A stretch of DNA of 64,000 nt from NCBI GenBank assembly GCA_947452965.1, contig CANGEW010000006.1, forward strand, positions 1 to 64,000, given 5' to 3'. The translations under genes were made by a program, and so were the position numbers. The notes under the pieces are model-generated. The model was given only the letters and a program-made list of their open reading frames with translations. It ran no database searches and was not told the DNA's origin. This document shows positions 61,685 to 64,000 of the stretch, one piece after another; within the stretch, counting starts at the first letter, position 1, and every line of letters starts with the position of its first letter. This stretch comes from Chitinophagaceae bacterium. Lineage in GTDB: Bacteria > Bacteroidota > Bacteroidia > Chitinophagales > Chitinophagaceae.

Positions 61685-62401
61685 CTAGAATGTTTTTCCA
61701 ATACCTACATTAAAATCTAAAGCGGTAATATTCTGTGTCAGATTGGATGCGTCACTAATTTTCCATGTTGGTTTTAGATAATCAAAGTCTATATTTCCAA
61801 CTAAGCAAATACTGTTTATCAAGTTATATCGAATTCCTCCACCTAATTTAACAGTAAAAGCATCCGACCAATTATCCGAAGTACTATTGATACTAGTAGA
61901 TCCAGAAAGATCGATTTTAGCTGTAGGCATGTTAGCATGTGAAATACCAATTAAAGTTTTGATGTCAATAAACAAATTATGTCTGATAGGAATGATACCT
62001 ACCGGACCTGCTGCTATTCCATAATATCTCCAATGATCAGTAGATCCAGTTGTACTAGAAGAAGCACTTCCATTCAAAAATTTATTTACACTTGATTGAT
62101 CAACATAATAATTAGCAAAAAAGAGTGTGGACCCAACACCAAAATATTTAAAAATTTGATAGGCCCCATTTACATTCACATTATAACCTACTTTGGCTAA
62201 GCCTGCATCTTTTGAACTTGAATAGTTTGTACTACCGAATTGTCCAACAGGAACAGAGGGTCCACCCATAATTTCTACATGAAATTTATTTTTAAATAAA
62301 TCCATATTGTTACCCCCTAAATTAACATCATCTTGATGAGTCTGTGAAAAGACAAAAAAATTTACACACAAAAGATAGAAAGTGATACATGAAGTTTTCA
62401 T
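61685..62401 (-). CDS. Outer-membrane beta-barrel protein
   Basis: Signal peptide; FHVEIMGGPSVPVGQFGSTNYSSSKDAGLAKVGYNVNVNGAYQIFKYFGVG is typical of Bacteroidota small OM barrels. Confidence 0.78.
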   Translation of the reverse strand: MKTSCITFYLLCVNFFVFSQTHQDDVNLGGNNMDLFKNKFHVEIMGGPSVPVGQFGSTNYSSSKDAGLAKVGYNVNVNGAYQIFKYFGVGSTLFFANYYVDQSSVNKFLNGSASSSTTGSTDHWRYYGIAAGPVGIIPIRHNLFIDIKTLIGISHANMPTAKIDLSGSTSINSTSDNWSDAFTVKLGGGIRYNLINSICLVGNIDFDYLKPTWKISDASNLTQNITALDFNVGIGKTF

Positions 62402-62529
62402 AAACATAATATTTATTTGATTTAATTTTTCAATTCAAATCTATACCTCAATGTATTTTTAAAAAATGATGTGAATGAATAAAAAAAAGACCAATATCAT
62501 TCATTGTAATAAAGTATCTTTAATTGTTT

Positions 62530-63540
62530 ATGATTGATTCAGTAAATAAAAGATTATTGCAGATTGAAAATGTTAGCAAAAAAATTGCTGATTTTCCTGC
62601 TGTCAATATGGTAAATTTATCAGTTCTAGAAAATGAAAAAATTGCTATAATAGGTGAAAACGGAGCAGGAAAATCTACTTTATTAAAATTAATTGCAGGT
62701 TTAGAACAACCAGATACAGGTAATATTTATTATCAGGGCAAAAAAGTTTTAGGCCCCAATTACAAACTTATTCCAGGTCACAACAAGATTGCATATTTAA
62801 GTCAGCATTTTGAATTGTTGAACCATTATTTTATTAAAGATATTTTATCCTATAAAAACGAATTGGATGAAAAGCAAGCAAAAAAAGTAATAGAAATCTG
62901 CAATATCAAGCATTTACTAGAAAGAAAACCGCATCAGCTTTCTGGTGGGGAAAAACAGAGAATCGCTTTTGCAAGACAATTATACACCAATCCCAATTTA
63001 CTATTATTAGATGAGCCATTTTCTAATATGGACATGATTCATAAGAATGATATTAGAAAAATGCTTCATGAAATTTCAATAGAATTGAATATTTCCATTA
63101 TGATGGTTACTCACGATTCAGAAGAGGCTATATCATGGGCTGATCGAATTTGTATTATGAAAAATGGATCTTTCATCCAAGATAACACTCCAAATGAAGT
63201 GTATCATCGTCCAGCTAATAAATACAGCGCTGAACTTTTAGGAATATATGATGTATTGCCATCAAAAATTTTCTTTCATTACTTCAAAACCACTCATGAT
63301 CCTATCAATATAGAAGATACTATTTTATTACGTCCATCATATTTCCGTATAGAATCACCGGGCAAGCATACGGTTGCTTGTAAAATTGAAAACATATTAT
63401 TTAAAGGGACTCATCTATTATTAACTATATCGCATGAAACTATGATTTTTCATGTGATATCAGATAATTTGCATTTACATATAAATGATATCATTCACAT
63501 ATCATTTATTAAAAATGATCACTATTTTTTAAATTCATGA
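62530..63540 (+). CDS. ABC transporter ATP-binding protein with C-terminal TOBE-like extension
   Basis: GENGAGKSTLLKLIAGLEQPDTG, LSGGEKQRIAFARQLYTNPNLLLLDEPFSNMD, VTHDSEEA; C-terminal about 90-aa beta domain. Confidence 0.9.
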   Translation: MIDSVNKRLLQIENVSKKIADFPAVNMVNLSVLENEKIAIIGENGAGKSTLLKLIAGLEQPDTGNIYYQGKKVLGPNYKLIPGHNKIAYLSQHFELLNHYFIKDILSYKNELDEKQAKKVIEICNIKHLLERKPHQLSGGEKQRIAFARQLYTNPNLLLLDEPFSNMDMIHKNDIRKMLHEISIELNISIMMVTHDSEEAISWADRICIMKNGSFIQDNTPNEVYHRPANKYSAELLGIYDVLPSKIFFHYFKTTHDPINIEDTILLRPSYFRIESPGKHTVACKIENILFKGTHLLLTISHETMIFHVISDNLHLHINDIIHISFIKNDHYFLNS

Positions 63541-63703
63541 CTCAAATAAGTGAATACACTTACCTAAATCATGAATTACTTACAATTTTATTAAATCATT
63601 TAATGAAATGATTTGCATTATAATAAAAGCGTTCTACATTCACATATAGTTAGTCAATATCCTATTATAAACCCTATCCTATGAAAATCATCCAATCAAT
63701 CCA

Positions 63704-63790
63704 ATGAAGAACCAATGGCTCAAAAACCAACTTACCAATGCTACCTCTGAAGCCATTAAAAAAACCCTTGAAATTCAAGGGTTTTTTTAA
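63704..63790 (+). other. Small ORF (28 codons) overlapping a terminator hairpin
   Basis: ATG at 63704, translation MKNQWLKNQLTNATSEAIKKTLEIQGFF, TAA formed at the end of the T tract; not in the ORF track (too short). Confidence 0.3.
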
Positions 63791-63791
63791 T
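63755..63791. terminator. Bidirectional terminator
   Basis: attaaaaaaacccttgaa-a-ttcaagggtttttttaat, perfect inverted repeat. Confidence 0.8.
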
Positions 63792-63940
63792 GAGTTACTT
63801 ATCAATAAGTATAAATACTTAAGCCAAACATGACTATTTACTTTATTTTTTAAATCTTAAAATTTTCATAAAATATTTATACAATTATTACGTCTAATTA
63901 TTACAAACAAACAAAAGTTCATTTTTAATCCGCTATGAAT

Positions 63941-63966
63941 CCAATTCCAATCCAATCCAATCCAAT
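63941..63966 (+). repeat. Pentanucleotide tandem repeat (TCCAA)n
   Basis: ccaattccaatccaatccaatccaat: about five units of CCAAT/TCCAA. Confidence 0.75.
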
Positions 63967-64000
63967 GAAACCCAAAATGATGATTTATTAAACAACTAAA

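Overview
The window reads as a low-GC Bacteroidota chromosome segment, probably Chitinophagaceae-like (inferred from gene content and TAnnTTTG-type promoters). It is mostly housekeeping and core metabolic genes: pgi, holA, ribF, purM, ftsE, rpsO-pnp, prmA, plsY, dnaG, glgA-glgC, threonine aldolase, primary sigma factor, trxB, folB, lipA, smc, hutH-hutU and one tRNA-Arg(UCU) on the minus strand. The main accessory-looking block (about 4.8-17.5 kb) encodes two very large secreted proteins with T9SS type A and type B C-terminal signals, a PorP/SprF-family protein, and an 1160-aa outer-membrane-like protein of unclear function. A second envelope locus (38.9-41.8 kb) pairs a polysaccharide deacetylase with a GT2 and a GT-C-like membrane protein. 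I found no rRNA, CRISPR array, intact prophage, transposase or toxin/defence island. The best leads are the 1160-aa protein next to the T9SS type B/SprF pair, inverted repeats in the rpsO-pnp leader, a pnp terminator abutting the prmA start codon, a degenerate tRNA-Ser 3' end at the left edge (possible att scar), and small ORFs with (TCCAA)n repeats at the right edge. No complete undescribed system can be claimed from sequence reading alone.
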